From Enterococcus rivorum (lineage in GTDB: Bacteria; Bacillota; Bacilli; Lactobacillales; Enterococcaceae): DNA of 64,000 nucleotides. Positions 9,223 through 18,456 of this stretch are shown here, piece by piece (position 1 is the stretch's first letter; every line of letters begins with the position of its first letter). The stretch is from contig NZ_MIEK01000081.1 in assembly GCF_001742285.1 (NCBI RefSeq), forward strand, positions 51,871 to 115,870. The letters run 5' to 3'. Position numbers and translations under genes: made by a program. The notes below the pieces were generated by a model. That model was not told the DNA's origin. It did not search any database and worked only from the letters and a program-made list of their open reading frames with translations.

Positions 9223-10248
9223 TTAAGCGTCTACAACTTTATTTCTTAGTAATAAATCTAGCTCTCCTTGATAATGACAAGCTTCTGCTTCACTAGCATA
9301 GTTTAAATAAGGTGTCATGAAGTAAACTAACAAGGCTCGCATTGCCGTCAATCTATTTTCCGCTTCATCTAACACCACTGAATAAGGAGCATCCAACACT
9401 TCGTCTGTCACTTCTTCCCCACGAGTTGCAGGTAAACAGTGTAAGAATTTCACGTGAGGAGCTGCCATATCAATTAATGATTTATTCACTTGATATTTAG
9501 GATAGAACGTTGCCATTCTTTCTTCTTCTGATAGTTCAGCTTCGTATAAACCATACCAAACATCTGTATAAATGAAATCAGCATCTTTCATAGCTTCTTC
9601 AGCATTTTCAGTAACAAGTACGCTACCACCAGAAAGTTCTGCATTTTTAAGACCAATCGCTAACGTTTCATCTTTGATTTGGAATCCTTTAGGACCGAAT
9701 TGAACAAAATCCATGCCCATTTTTGTTGCCATAAACATTGTTGAAACACAAACCTGCGTTGCATCCCCAACAAAAACAATTTTACAGTCACTTAATTTTT
9801 TTCCCGCTGGCAAATGTTCGGTCATGGTAATGATATCGCCTAATTCTTGTGTTGGATGATTGTAGTCACTCATTCCATTAATCACTGGAATCGTCGCATC
9901 CTTTGCTAAATCAACAATTGTTTGGTGACGTTCTACTCGAGCCATTAAGATGTCAACTAAACGAGATAAAACACGTGCTGTATCACCCAATGTTTCATGC
10001 CCACCAAGCTGGATTTGGCCTGGTGCTAAATATTGGGCATGTCCGCCAAGTTGTGTCATAGCCGTTTCAAATGAAACTCTCGTACGCGTAGAGGATTGTT
10101 CAAAAATCATCCCTAATGTTTTATTTTTTAATATTGGTGGGTAATAACCGTTTTTGATAGATTCTTTTAATTTTAAAGCCAGTTTAATCAGATAGTCTAT
10201 TTCTGCTTTCGTAAAATCATTTGTATCTACAAAATCTCTTTTTTTCAT
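9223..10248 (-). CDS. ptcA: Putrescine carbamoyltransferase
   Basis: This enzyme phosphorolyses N-carbamoylputrescine to putrescine and carbamoyl phosphate and belongs to the ornithine/aspartate transcarbamylase family. The carbamoyl-phosphate loop [10 protein letters not shown] and the second-substrate motif [15 protein letters not shown] are present, as is [13 protein letters not shown], typical of PTCs. A long C-terminal helical tail follows. I chose ATG 10248 (MKKRDF) because known PTCs start there and AGGTGG lies 8 bases upstream. An in-frame GTG at 10260 is an alternative. It is the first gene of the operon. Confidence 0.94.
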   Translation of the reverse strand: MKKRDFVDTNDFTKAEIDYLIKLALKLKESIKNGYYPPILKNKTLGMIFEQSSTRTRVSFETAMTQLGGHAQYLAPGQIQLGGHETLGDTARVLSRLVDILMARVERHQTIVDLAKDATIPVINGMSDYNHPTQELGDIITMTEHLPAGKKLSDCKIVFVGDATQVCVSTMFMATKMGMDFVQFGPKGFQIKDETLAIGLKNAELSGGSVLVTENAEEAMKDADFIYTDVWYGLYEAELSEEERMATFYPKYQVNKSLIDMAAPHVKFLHCLPATRGEEVTDEVLDAPYSVVLDEAENRLTAMRALLVYFMTPYLNYASEAEACHYQGELDLLLRNKVVDA

Positions 10249-10320
10249 GTCCATTTCCACCTATCCTTTTATTTAATTGTCGGAGCCTCGAGTATTCCTT
10301 TGACAAATTCATCATAACTT

Positions 10321-10455
10321 GGAAATAGCGGTTTTGGAAGAGCTTACAGACTTGTTGATTTTAAAGAAATCGGGATGTATTTTGTTCCATTTTGCGTAAC
10401 AGGTTACATGGGTTCAATACTAGATTATCTGAACTTAGTAGCAAAATTCTCCTAA
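10321..10455 (+). pseudogene. C-terminal fragment of a membrane-protein gene
   Basis: A 44-codon stretch ends in a proper stop but has no start codon; a stop lies just upstream in frame. The peptide has a hydrophobic core containing MYFVPFCVTGYMGSILDYL, like the last helix of a transporter. I cannot name the family. It looks like the tail of a degraded gene. Confidence 0.35.
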
Positions 10456-10523
10456 TTAAGTTGAATCCATATTTTTCTGGAAGCTTTTTATCATACATAT
10501 ATTATTTTTGTTTAAAAATATAA

Positions 10524-10718
10524 ATCACAAGGGTATTCTACGATGCAAAAATCGCTCATTTTCTTATTATTACTGTATTAACGTCAACTTTTATCCACTT
10601 AAATATAGCGTTTACCGACCAATTAGATAGTCTTCCTACTAAGACACCAACAACCGTAGAGGAAAAAATTATACTTTCGAATGCTAAACCAACTTTACTC
10701 CTTGAGGCAATTCCATAG
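10524..10718 (+). pseudogene. Unidentified start-less coding remnant
   Basis: Sixty-four sense codons run between two stops with no ATG, GTG or TTG behind a ribosome binding site. It has a hydrophobic start (AHFLIITVLTSTF) and then a polar, Thr-rich tail. It may be a decayed gene piece or chance. I do not recognise it. Confidence 0.2.
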
Positions 10719-10748
10719 TCTTTCTAATTGTCCATTTGCAATGAAAAA

Positions 10749-10793
10749 TAAAAAAAAAGATGAAACAAAACTAAAAATCAGTTTTGTTTCATC
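10749..10793 (-). terminator. Strong terminator of the 13-kb surface-protein operon
   Basis: Perfect 14-base arms (GATGAAACAAAACT / AGTTTTGTTTCATC) around a 7-base loop are followed on the minus strand by nine or more T. It lies about 50 bases after the last lipoprotein gene. The arms belong to the same repeat family as the element at 31197. The flank CTAAATCCAAATAAATGGT also matches there. Confidence 0.85.
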
Positions 10794-10845
10794 CCTAAAT
10801 CCAAATAAATGGTGTCTAAATGTTTTATTTTTTCACTAACTTCGT

Positions 10846-11592
10846 TTAATCTATTTGATCCGAAACTTCTGCATACAGTTCTCTGAAGTTCCCTGACTGG
10901 TCATAGACTGCAGCAATTTCTTTTAATAATTCCTGATCTTTGTACAATCCACTTGAATTTGAAACAATAGGCAAGTAATCATCTGTGATAGGTGTCTTAC
11001 TTTCCTTTATTTTCAAATCATACCCGGCTAGACCAGAAGTGATTTGCTTATCTGTTAGCTTCATGTTTGTACCAACTGCTTTAATTAACTCATTCAAATT
11101 ATCATTAGGTAGTTTCCCATTGATTTGAGAAATTTTAACCGTTACGACTTGTGATTTTACGTAAGCCTGTTCTTTATCGATTAAATAAGCATACGTTATA
11201 ATAACTTCTGAAAAAGCTTGTAGTTCCTCTCCCTTATAGTATGGATATATGGTATGAAACTTCAACTCTTTATTTCTGGTAAACAACGAATACTTGGCGG
11301 TTCCCTCTTTAACTGTGTCTGAAGTTAGTTCTTTTCCAAGCATTTTTTTTGTTGCCTCGTAATACTCTGGAAGAACTAGTTGATATTTATCTTGGAGTAA
11401 CGCCAATGCCTCTTTTTCATTTTTTAGATTGGAATAATCTGAATCACCAAAAGAACGTTTCCGCTTACCTGACCAACTTAAATTCTGATCATCCTTAGAA
11501 AATTTTTTATAGCGATTAACTTGTCCACAAGCACTAATCATTAATAAAAAACAGAAAACAAAAACACTTAAAACTATGTTTTTCCTTCTCAT
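10846..11592 (-). CDS. Lipoprotein, function unknown
   Basis: A 248-residue exported lipoprotein with a lipobox ending in ISAC, so Cys22 would be lipidated and the protein held on the outer membrane face. The rest is soluble, mixed alpha/beta and Lys-rich. I do not recognise a domain. Its start overlaps the stop of the preceding lipoprotein gene by four bases (ATGA), indicating translational coupling. It is the last gene of the WxL operon, which suggests an accessory role in the same surface machinery. Confidence 0.75.
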   Translation of the reverse strand: MRRKNIVLSVFVFCFLLMISACGQVNRYKKFSKDDQNLSWSGKRKRSFGDSDYSNLKNEKEALALLQDKYQLVLPEYYEATKKMLGKELTSDTVKEGTAKYSLFTRNKELKFHTIYPYYKGEELQAFSEVIITYAYLIDKEQAYVKSQVVTVKISQINGKLPNDNLNELIKAVGTNMKLTDKQITSGLAGYDLKIKESKTPITDDYLPIVSNSSGLYKDQELLKEIAAVYDQSGNFRELYAEVSDQID

Positions 11593-12569
11593 TCTGGAAT
11601 CACCACCCCTACAGGCTCTTTTTCTGGAAACTCTTCTTGAGAGAAGCTCAACTCAATCCTGCTTTTATCTAACAATTCGTATAAAACGACGCTTTCAACT
11701 TGTTCTCCTTGTTTGAGTTCTTTAGATTGTGCCATTACCAATTCCTTCACATCTAGAAATGAAGTATCCTCTGGCAATTCACCAAACCTAAGGGGCTTTT
11801 CATTTTGCTTTGCTACGACATATTCTTTCCAAACAGCGGGCTGGACGGCTTCAAGTGCCAAATTGGTAAAGGTGTAACGAATAGCTAATAATTTCTTATT
11901 ATCGGTTCCTGTGATTTGACGAACACCTGTCGTTTCCATTTTCAACTTCTTATTTTCAATAGTGATGACGTCTCCCTCTTCTTTTTCCTGATCTATTAAG
12001 CCCTTCTGAGCTTTCGTTTCATCAAAATCAACTTCTTTAAAAGTAGCTACCGCCTCGTCAATTATTTCTGAACGTTTTTCATAGGAATTATCGTCTGCTG
12101 AATAAAACGTCATCTGTACAAAGCCATGTTCAGTCCAAATATAGTATAAATGAGCCCACACGCTCTTATCCTTATAGGACGTATTTACAGTATATTTATA
12201 TGCTGGAGCATCGCCAATTTTTATTTCTTTCATATATACATCTTCGGTTTTTTTGTAATTATACCGTTCTTTTATTTTTTCTCTCGTTTCTTCTCCAAAA
12301 CCTTTATACTGAACTTCCTTAACAGGAATACTAGTGATAAATAAATAGGAATTACTCTTCGTATCTTCTGCACTTAAGACTGTTTGAAGTCCATAGTCAC
12401 TTCTCACTTCTTTATCCCTTTTCCATCCCCCCGGAAGCTGCATTTCATAAGAAATACCTTGATGATCAAATGATTGCTTTGCTTTATCTAATTTTTGCGT
12501 GCAACCACTTAAAAGAAAAATAGCCACACCTAAAAGGAGGATGGTCAGTTTCAGTTTCATTTTTCTCAT
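11589..12569 (-). CDS. Lipoprotein with C-terminal DUF5067-like domain
   Basis: A 326-residue lipoprotein with lipobox LLSGC (Cys23). The N-terminal half (about 30-185) looks like a PsbP/LpqN-type fold, with MQLPGGWKRD near its start. The C-terminal part (about 205-325) resembles DUF5067, an immunoglobulin-like domain of Gram-positive lipoproteins, with IRYTFTNLALEAVQPAVW as its core strand. ATG 12569 has the site GAGGAG and overlaps the stop of the YfhO gene by four bases. The domain calls come from reading the sequence only. Confidence 0.72.
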   Translation of the reverse strand: MRKMKLKLTILLLGVAIFLLSGCTQKLDKAKQSFDHQGISYEMQLPGGWKRDKEVRSDYGLQTVLSAEDTKSNSYLFITSIPVKEVQYKGFGEETREKIKERYNYKKTEDVYMKEIKIGDAPAYKYTVNTSYKDKSVWAHLYYIWTEHGFVQMTFYSADDNSYEKRSEIIDEAVATFKEVDFDETKAQKGLIDQEKEEGDVITIENKKLKMETTGVRQITGTDNKKLLAIRYTFTNLALEAVQPAVWKEYVVAKQNEKPLRFGELPEDTSFLDVKELVMAQSKELKQGEQVESVVLYELLDKSRIELSFSQEEFPEKEPVGVVIPE

Positions 12570-15181
12570 GATGTAATCTCCTCACTACTTATTTTTTGCT
12601 TCTTTTTCTGATACCAATGGGTATAAAAGGCAAATAGCACAAGACAGATAACAAATAAGAAACTTCCCAATTTTATCCCTTTTGGATAATACGTTAATTC
12701 TAATTTATGACTTCCTTTAGGAATCTTCACAGTAATCAAGGCATCTTGAATAGGCTTAATCTTGACTGGTTTTCCGTCTATTTTGGCTTGCCACCCTTCA
12801 TCATAAGGAATCGTTGTAAAAACAACCTGTTCTTTATCTACATTTACTTTTGCTTGTACCTGATTTCCTTTCACCTTAAATACAACTTCTGATTGTTTTA
12901 TTGATTCAATTGCCTCATCAAGCTTATCCGTCTTCAAAATGAGCACTGAAGGGCGAATTAACATAGTGAGAGAACTTTTTTTAAAGGTTGCTGTTACTGT
13001 TACTTTCTGAGCTTTTTCATAATACCCCATATTATAATAAGAACCACTAGAATTCAGCCTATCCGTTGTTTTATAACCTGGAATACTAACAGTCACAAGT
13101 CCTTCATCCAGCCCTCCAGATTCTCTAGCATCTAAAGTCAAATAGGCTTGTGTTTTTTCAGGAACATTCACTTCCCATGTAATTGTTCTTTCTTCTCCCA
13201 TATTGGTTTCTTCCGAATAATAAGTAAAATCTCCCGCTTCACGAATGGACATATTTTTACGAGCGACCTCTTTCAAATCTGTAAATTGAAACAACGGTGC
13301 TTGACGCTGGGAAAGATATTGAACCAAAGAGGTTTGATTCGTGTTGTTCTTTGTTTCATAAATTCCTGTATCTGTCACTATGCCTAGCGGCAAAGCCTGC
13401 TTATTTTCATAAAGAGCGTAATTCCCATTACTAGCTACTTTTTTGAACCCATATTTTCTAGGATCGTTTTTCGCTATATTATATTTTACCCCCAACAAAT
13501 CATCCATCAAAATCGTATTGTTATTATAGGAAATAGTTAGATTTGTCCCTGGCGAACGATACCCTAATTTATCTAAATATTGCGAAGAGTGTCGATTACG
13601 AATAGAAGAAAACATTGTTACTCCTGAATAATTATAATTAAAACTATCCGTCCGACTGATTGCATCTAGATTTTCCAACCGATAAAACCCTTTGTCCTTT
13701 GATTGGATTTCTTGTACCAGTGGCGCTACCCGCATGTAGGCTTTTGTATACTGTTTTCTACTTGTATATCCCCACTCCTTGTCAATTCCTGCCATCATTT
13801 GTTGTGTGTTAAAAAACAACTCACCGCTAATAAACAACATAAATAAAAATGGAACCAACCAACTATTTCGAGGCACTTTCTCTTTTAATAGAAGGAGTAG
13901 CAAGTAAATAACTAAAAGAACTAGCGTCAAAATTAAAGATTCTTGTGTAATATAACCGTATTTCTTTTTATTCGATAGAACAGCGGCTAAAACAAAAACT
14001 CCTATAAGACCCAAAGCAAGATTTCCTAACAAATTAATATCCTGCTTTTCAAATTTCTCTAGCCCAAAACCTGCTAAAACCAAAATCAAGGTAGAATATA
14101 AGAAACTATAACGGAATAGGAACATATTTGGGGAATGCATTCCTTGCCAGAATAAATTCAGGGGCTGAATATAAACACTCGCTATCATAAACAACAAGAA
14201 ACTACCATACAGCAGTTTATTCTTTAACGGAATTTTTTTACTGACAAAATAAAAAAGACAAAATAGGAGCGGTAAAAGTCCTATGTAAATAAATGGAGCA
14301 CTGCCAAACTTCGACGTATCGTAAACACCAGACATACTTTTAATGATAAAATCCCACGGTCCCACATCGTTTGTAAAAAATGTGTCTATCGTATCTAGTT
14401 TTTCTCCATTTGTTCGTAAATCTATAATGGAAGGCAAGATAATAATCATTGAGGCCCCACCAGCTAAAAAGGAAGTGACTAAATAAGGAACTACTGAACT
14501 TTTATATTGTTGCCACTCCGTTAACAAGCGAAACACAAAGTAGCAGAAACTAAATACGCCCACCATGAAGGCCATGTAGTAATTTGTGATAAATAATAAT
14601 AAATATGCAGTAAATAGCAAAATTGGTTTGTGACGATCCATCAATCGATGAATGCCCAACAAGATAAGTGGTAGATAGATCATTGCGTCCATCCACATTA
14701 ACATGATTGAATAGGCTACAGTAAAACTCATTAACGCATAACAAACACTCATGGAAACTTTTATCCATTGAGGTACCCGAAAAACCTGCTGAGCAAAGCA
14801 ATAAAAAGCCACACCCATGGCACCAATTTTAGTAAGCAAAATGACATACATTGCATCAGGCATATAGAGGTTGTCAAAAAAATAAACTAAAAAACTGAAC
14901 AGGCTATTGGTATAATAGCTCATCAGAGAAATAAAATTTAGCCCTAACGAACCGTTCCATGTATAAAGAACAGACTGCTTTCCGTGCAAAAGATTGTTAA
15001 AGCCTGAATAAAAATTGACCAGCTGTCCAAACCCATCACTGGCTAAAATCGTCCGATCACTAGTTGGATAAATCCCTATCCGATAATAATTGATTGCTAC
15101 GATAATAATTGGAAGAAGAAAGCAAATCGCTATCGCTAGAAGCTTCTTTTTCACAAAATTTTTTTCTTGTTTTTGCTCCAT
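12566..15181 (-). CDS. YfhO-family GT-C type membrane protein
   Basis: An 871-residue integral membrane protein with about 12-14 N-terminal helices, a large extracellular C-terminal domain (about 470-840) and one final helix. The first loop contains SDGFGQLVNFYSGF, a Ser/Asp-rich segment typical of YfhO proteins, which are GT-C-fold enzymes. Relatives in Bacillus and Listeria glycosylate teichoic acids or wall polymers from undecaprenyl-phosphate sugars. In this operon it could add sugars to surface proteins or to the polymer they bind; that is inference. I chose ATG 15181, which has GAGGG 5 bases upstream. A GTG at 15193 would give four more residues. Confidence 0.85.
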   Translation of the reverse strand: MEQKQEKNFVKKKLLAIAICFLLPIIIVAINYYRIGIYPTSDRTILASDGFGQLVNFYSGFNNLLHGKQSVLYTWNGSLGLNFISLMSYYTNSLFSFLVYFFDNLYMPDAMYVILLTKIGAMGVAFYCFAQQVFRVPQWIKVSMSVCYALMSFTVAYSIMLMWMDAMIYLPLILLGIHRLMDRHKPILLFTAYLLLFITNYYMAFMVGVFSFCYFVFRLLTEWQQYKSSVVPYLVTSFLAGGASMIIILPSIIDLRTNGEKLDTIDTFFTNDVGPWDFIIKSMSGVYDTSKFGSAPFIYIGLLPLLFCLFYFVSKKIPLKNKLLYGSFLLFMIASVYIQPLNLFWQGMHSPNMFLFRYSFLYSTLILVLAGFGLEKFEKQDINLLGNLALGLIGVFVLAAVLSNKKKYGYITQESLILTLVLLVIYLLLLLLKEKVPRNSWLVPFLFMLFISGELFFNTQQMMAGIDKEWGYTSRKQYTKAYMRVAPLVQEIQSKDKGFYRLENLDAISRTDSFNYNYSGVTMFSSIRNRHSSQYLDKLGYRSPGTNLTISYNNNTILMDDLLGVKYNIAKNDPRKYGFKKVASNGNYALYENKQALPLGIVTDTGIYETKNNTNQTSLVQYLSQRQAPLFQFTDLKEVARKNMSIREAGDFTYYSEETNMGEERTITWEVNVPEKTQAYLTLDARESGGLDEGLVTVSIPGYKTTDRLNSSGSYYNMGYYEKAQKVTVTATFKKSSLTMLIRPSVLILKTDKLDEAIESIKQSEVVFKVKGNQVQAKVNVDKEQVVFTTIPYDEGWQAKIDGKPVKIKPIQDALITVKIPKGSHKLELTYYPKGIKLGSFLFVICLVLFAFYTHWYQKKKQKISSEEITS

Positions 15182-15199
15182 TTGTTCCCTCACTCTTCT

Positions 15200-15826
15200 T
15201 TACTCTATCAAGCCTAGTCGAGCCAATGGATAGTACCTAAAGGTCACGACTCCCTCGATTTTATCTTGATCAATCAGCCCTAATTCTCGGCTATCAGTGG
15301 AATTCTTACGATTATCTCCTAAAACAAAAAAAGAATTAGAAGGAATCGTTGACATTCCCTTTAATTTAGCCGCAACTTCCCACGTCACCCTTACTTTCAG
15401 CGTACCATCTGGCAATTCAACACCTGAAAGGTTCTTTTCATTAGGAGGAGTCGGGTTTGTTGCTGCCATTTGGTGATTCAGATAGACAGTATTCTGATCC
15501 ATCCAAATTCGATCTCCTGGGATACCAATGACCCGCTTTACATAAGATTCACCCTGTTTTTCTCTTGGTTGAAATGTCACTAAAGCATAACGTTTTGGTT
15601 CCTTGTTTTTAACAACAAACAAACGATCCTTATTTTGTAAAGTTGGCAACATTGAATTCCCACTAACTAAATGTGTCTTTATGGTTATCAGAAAAAGGAT
15701 ACTGAAAAAAAGGATGAATAGAAAGAGGCCATTTTTTAACAGATCCTTTAAGTTGTCTTTTGATACTGGTATTTTCTCTTTTAAACGTTGGATTCTGATC
15801 TGAATCAGTCTCCTCTCTTTTTCCAT
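15200..15826 (-). CDS. Type I signal peptidase
   Basis: A 208-residue membrane-anchored signal peptidase of the S26 family, with one N-terminal helix (about 33-50). The catalytic Ser58 is in SGNSMLPTL, and the general base Lys97 is in YVKRVIGIPGD. The C-terminal box LGDNRKNSTDSRELG is intact. It should cleave Sec signal peptides outside the membrane. It lies next to a paralog whose Lys is changed to Arg, within the WxL operon. Its likely clients are the surface proteins encoded upstream, since such operons often carry dedicated peptidases. Confidence 0.93.
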   Translation of the reverse strand: MEKERRLIQIRIQRLKEKIPVSKDNLKDLLKNGLFLFILFFSILFLITIKTHLVSGNSMLPTLQNKDRLFVVKNKEPKRYALVTFQPREKQGESYVKRVIGIPGDRIWMDQNTVYLNHQMAATNPTPPNEKNLSGVELPDGTLKVRVTWEVAAKLKGMSTIPSNSFFVLGDNRKNSTDSRELGLIDQDKIEGVVTFRYYPLARLGLIE

Positions 15827-15835
15827 TTATTGAGC

Positions 15836-16579
15836 TTAGAATTGTTGAAGTTGATGAATAGGCATTACTCTCATTTCTACCACACCAACAATCGCTTTCT
15901 CATCAATATAGCCATACTCACGGCTATCTGATGCATAGGGACGATTATCCCCCAACACAAGATACTTTCCTTTAGGAATAGGTGATTCAGAAGGAGTCCA
16001 ATCTTCAGTAAATAAGCTTTTGCTATTTTTTGCTCGCTGAACTTCGATTTCTAAATAGCGTTCATACACATCACGATCATTCACATATAATTGATCTTTT
16101 TTATAATATATTGTCTCTCCTGGCAATCCCACCACTCTCCTGACAGAGGTTTCTCGACTTTTAGGATCTTTGTAAATAACCATTTTAAAACGCTTAGGTT
16201 TTGCCAACCGATTAATAAAAAGCCACTCTCCATCACTCAAAGTTGGCGTCATAGAATAACCTTGTACTTTAGTAAATGAAAAGACAAAAATCGAGAAAAG
16301 GGTTAAAAGAACACCAAAAATCCCTACACTTACCGCAAGCTCTACCAAAGTACGTTTCATGCGCTTCTTTCTTTTTTGCTTTTGAATCGTTTTATTTTTC
16401 CCCAGTGGCCTTTTTCTTTTTTTTACGTTCTTCCTTTTTTTTAGATCTGAATTCTTATTTGATTGATTCGTTCGTACTTTATTTTTACGATTATGAGAAG
16501 AACTAGCTTTCACACGATTCTTCTGTTTTTCTTTTTTATTAGGGCGTGAGTGAGAACTCATCTGTTTTTTTTCACTCAT
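15836..16579 (-). CDS. Type I signal peptidase paralog with catalytic Lys replaced by Arg
   Basis: A 247-residue S26-family protein. A very basic N-terminal tail of about 80 residues precedes one transmembrane helix (about 86-108). The Ser of QGYSMTPTL is kept, as is LGDNRPYASDSREYG. The catalytic Lys position reads SVRRVVGLPGE; the codon is AGG where AAG would give Lys. Bacterial signal peptidases need this Lys, so this protein is probably inactive or an accessory subunit of its neighbour. It lies nine bases before that gene. Its own ribosome binding site is weak (AAAAGGGG). Confidence 0.88.
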   Translation of the reverse strand: MSEKKQMSSHSRPNKKEKQKNRVKASSSHNRKNKVRTNQSNKNSDLKKRKNVKKRKRPLGKNKTIQKQKRKKRMKRTLVELAVSVGIFGVLLTLFSIFVFSFTKVQGYSMTPTLSDGEWLFINRLAKPKRFKMVIYKDPKSRETSVRRVVGLPGETIYYKKDQLYVNDRDVYERYLEIEVQRAKNSKSLFTEDWTPSESPIPKGKYLVLGDNRPYASDSREYGYIDEKAIVGVVEMRVMPIHQLQQF

Positions 16580-16592
16580 GATAAAACCCCTT

Positions 16593-17258
16593 TTATTTTT
16601 TCTGTTTTAAGGCATCCTCATTCACACTGAATTGTTTAAAAACTTTTTTCTGGGTTTGCTTGATACGCACTAAATCCTCTAAATACGCCGATAACGTGTC
16701 TTCATTGTTTAATTGGGGAATCGTTAATGAATAGAGATTCGTACCAAACTCCCTTAGTTGTACATAGTAACGATTTAAACTCTGTTGCCCTTCTGTGGAT
16801 AAGCTACTAGAAGGAGAAGAACTTCCATAGGAGGCTAATAATGAACTTAATTCCATCAGCTTTTCTTTTTTCTCTTCTCCAGGTGTTCCATTTTGCAGAT
16901 CCACTAACTGTTTATTCACTTCATTCGTAATAAAATAGGTTTGCACCATTATAGTCCCATCTGTTGACGAAAGATTGGTCTGCTCATAATACCGTGCATA
17001 CATTCCTCCACCCAGCAAAAGCCCACCTACTAAAATCAGAATTATCCCTTGTCTCAACTGTCTGTTTTTCTTTTTTTCTTCTTTATGTTTTTCCCGCAAC
17101 CACCGTTTACGTTGTGCCTTTTTTTTAGGTCGCTTTAGTTTTAATATCTCTAATCGTTTGGTTGCTTTAAAAAAAAGTCCGATAGAAAAGAGCCCTATGC
17201 AGGACATGATGAGAAAAGTAGAAAGACAGACCACAAAAATCCAGCTCAGTATCGTCAT
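16593..17258 (-). CDS. Two-helix membrane protein of the WxL operon, unknown function
   Basis: A 221-residue protein with an N-terminal helix (about 5-30), a highly basic cytosolic loop (about 35-68, repeated Lys/Arg), a second helix (about 70-87) and an extracellular helical domain. The domain carries a Ser-rich stretch (SSLLASYGSSSPSSSLS) in the middle. I do not recognise a named family. Its place between the WxL-interacting protein and the signal peptidases suggests a membrane component of the same assembly. Confidence 0.72.
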   Translation of the reverse strand: MTILSWIFVVCLSTFLIMSCIGLFSIGLFFKATKRLEILKLKRPKKKAQRKRWLREKHKEEKKKNRQLRQGIILILVGGLLLGGGMYARYYEQTNLSSTDGTIMVQTYFITNEVNKQLVDLQNGTPGEEKKEKLMELSSLLASYGSSSPSSSLSTEGQQSLNRYYVQLREFGTNLYSLTIPQLNNEDTLSAYLEDLVRIKQTQKKVFKQFSVNEDALKQKK

Positions 17259-17278
17259 CTTCTAATTCCTTTCCTCAC

Positions 17279-18358
17279 TCACTTAGTCCGCTTTTTTACT
17301 TTTTTACGTTTGCGATTCTTCTTTTTCATTTTTTTCGAGAATACTCGCGTTATGAAGTAACTGCCTATTAGCAAGAACAGAACACTTGCTACGACGATAA
17401 GAATCAATTTCCAATTGATACCTCTGTCTTGTATCAAAGAAACATCCTCTGCATTATATTTATCAGCATCTTTTTTGGTGACTTCAAATTCTTCTTCCCA
17501 TGACCACTTCTTATCTCCTGCTGTCACTAAAATACGACCGATATACTTACCTGCTACAAAAGATTCACCATTTAGATGTACTGGAAACGTCATAGACGAA
17601 TTAGGAGCCATGCGATAATTTTCCTTTTTCGATTCGTAGAGAACTTCATTTGAACCTTTTTTAAAAATTTGAGTATCGACAGTCATCCCTTCCACATACG
17701 TTGGCTGAGTATTAGAGAAATTAAGCAGAAAGGCATTTCGATAGTTGGTAGTTCCTGCTTCAATTTTATTAAAACCTAACTCTGGCTGAACCTTGACATC
17801 GGTCTCACTTAGTAATAGCCCTACGATAAATGCGTACTTGTTCACAACGCCTTTAGCGGATTTTTCTGCTTTTTTTTCCTCTGTTGTCTCATCTTTTTGT
17901 AAGTAAATACCTCCTGAAATAGATCCATCAAACCTTTCATTTGGCATCGTAATTTCAACAGGCACACGCTTCGTTTCTTTGGCTGCAAGCGTCACTTTAT
18001 CTGCTACCTTCGCAATATCTTTAATATCATATTTTAGAGAAGGGTCTACAGGAAGTTTCGTTGGTCCGTATTCAATCACACCGTTGCTATTGGTTTTAGC
18101 ACTATGAACAGATAGATTAACGACTAATTCCTTATCTGTGATATTGTATAATTCAATTTCAACGGTTTGCTGTTGCGCAGGAGTCATGCGTAAATCAAAA
18201 TATCCAGCCCCACCAATCTGGTTCTCTGGTTTAATGATTTTATAGCTATACCCAATCGCTGGCACATCCTCTTTAGCATATGTTAATTGTGGTACTGTCA
18301 GTAAAAGACATATTATGTATAAGAATCCCACTAAGCTAACTTTAACCTGTTGTTTCAT
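17279..18358 (-). CDS. WxL-interacting protein (DUF916 and DUF3324)
   Basis: A 359-residue membrane-anchored protein. After a signal peptide (about 1-30) comes a DUF916 domain (about 35-160, starting AIGYSYKIIKPENQIGGAGYF), then DUF3324 (about 165-305), a transmembrane helix (about 320-340) and a strongly basic cytosolic tail. Such WxIPs bind peptidoglycan and WxL proteins and help anchor them. I chose ATG 18358 because AGAGGGGA lies 8 bases upstream and a signal peptide follows directly. Longer frames would run into an inverted repeat. A large hairpin (18389-18434) separates it from the WxL gene. Confidence 0.92.
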   Translation of the reverse strand: MKQQVKVSLVGFLYIICLLLTVPQLTYAKEDVPAIGYSYKIIKPENQIGGAGYFDLRMTPAQQQTVEIELYNITDKELVVNLSVHSAKTNSNGVIEYGPTKLPVDPSLKYDIKDIAKVADKVTLAAKETKRVPVEITMPNERFDGSISGGIYLQKDETTEEKKAEKSAKGVVNKYAFIVGLLLSETDVKVQPELGFNKIEAGTTNYRNAFLLNFSNTQPTYVEGMTVDTQIFKKGSNEVLYESKKENYRMAPNSSMTFPVHLNGESFVAGKYIGRILVTAGDKKWSWEEEFEVTKKDADKYNAEDVSLIQDRGINWKLILIVVASVLFLLIGSYFITRVFSKKMKKKNRKRKKVKKRTK

Positions 18359-18388
18359 CACTAATTTCCCCTCTTGCTTCATAATTTC

Positions 18389-18434
18389 ATATGACATGTG
18401 TACCAATTCTACAGAATCGATACACATGTCATAT
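18389..18434 (-). repeat. Perfect 14-base inverted repeat between the WxL and WxIP genes
   Basis: ATATGACATGTGTA and TACACATGTCATAT are exact inverted copies 18 bases apart, and the loop itself pairs (ATTCT/AGAAT). There is no T run on the minus strand, so it is not a classical terminator. It more likely stabilises or separates the abundant WxL message from downstream genes. Confidence 0.75.
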
Positions 18435-18456
18435 CTGTTACATTTTGTTTATTTGA

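Larger units (their letters stand above)
10249..10845. other. 597-base gap with two decayed coding remnants and a terminator
   Basis: The gap between the agmatine operon and the surface-protein operon holds the ptcA leader, two stop-free plus-strand stretches with no start codon (10321-10455 and 10524-10718) and the terminator/repeat at 10749-10793. The remnants suggest genes lost by decay. A TTGTCA box on the minus strand at about 10300 could be a -35 for ptcA, but I see no convincing -10 at the right distance. Confidence 0.5.
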
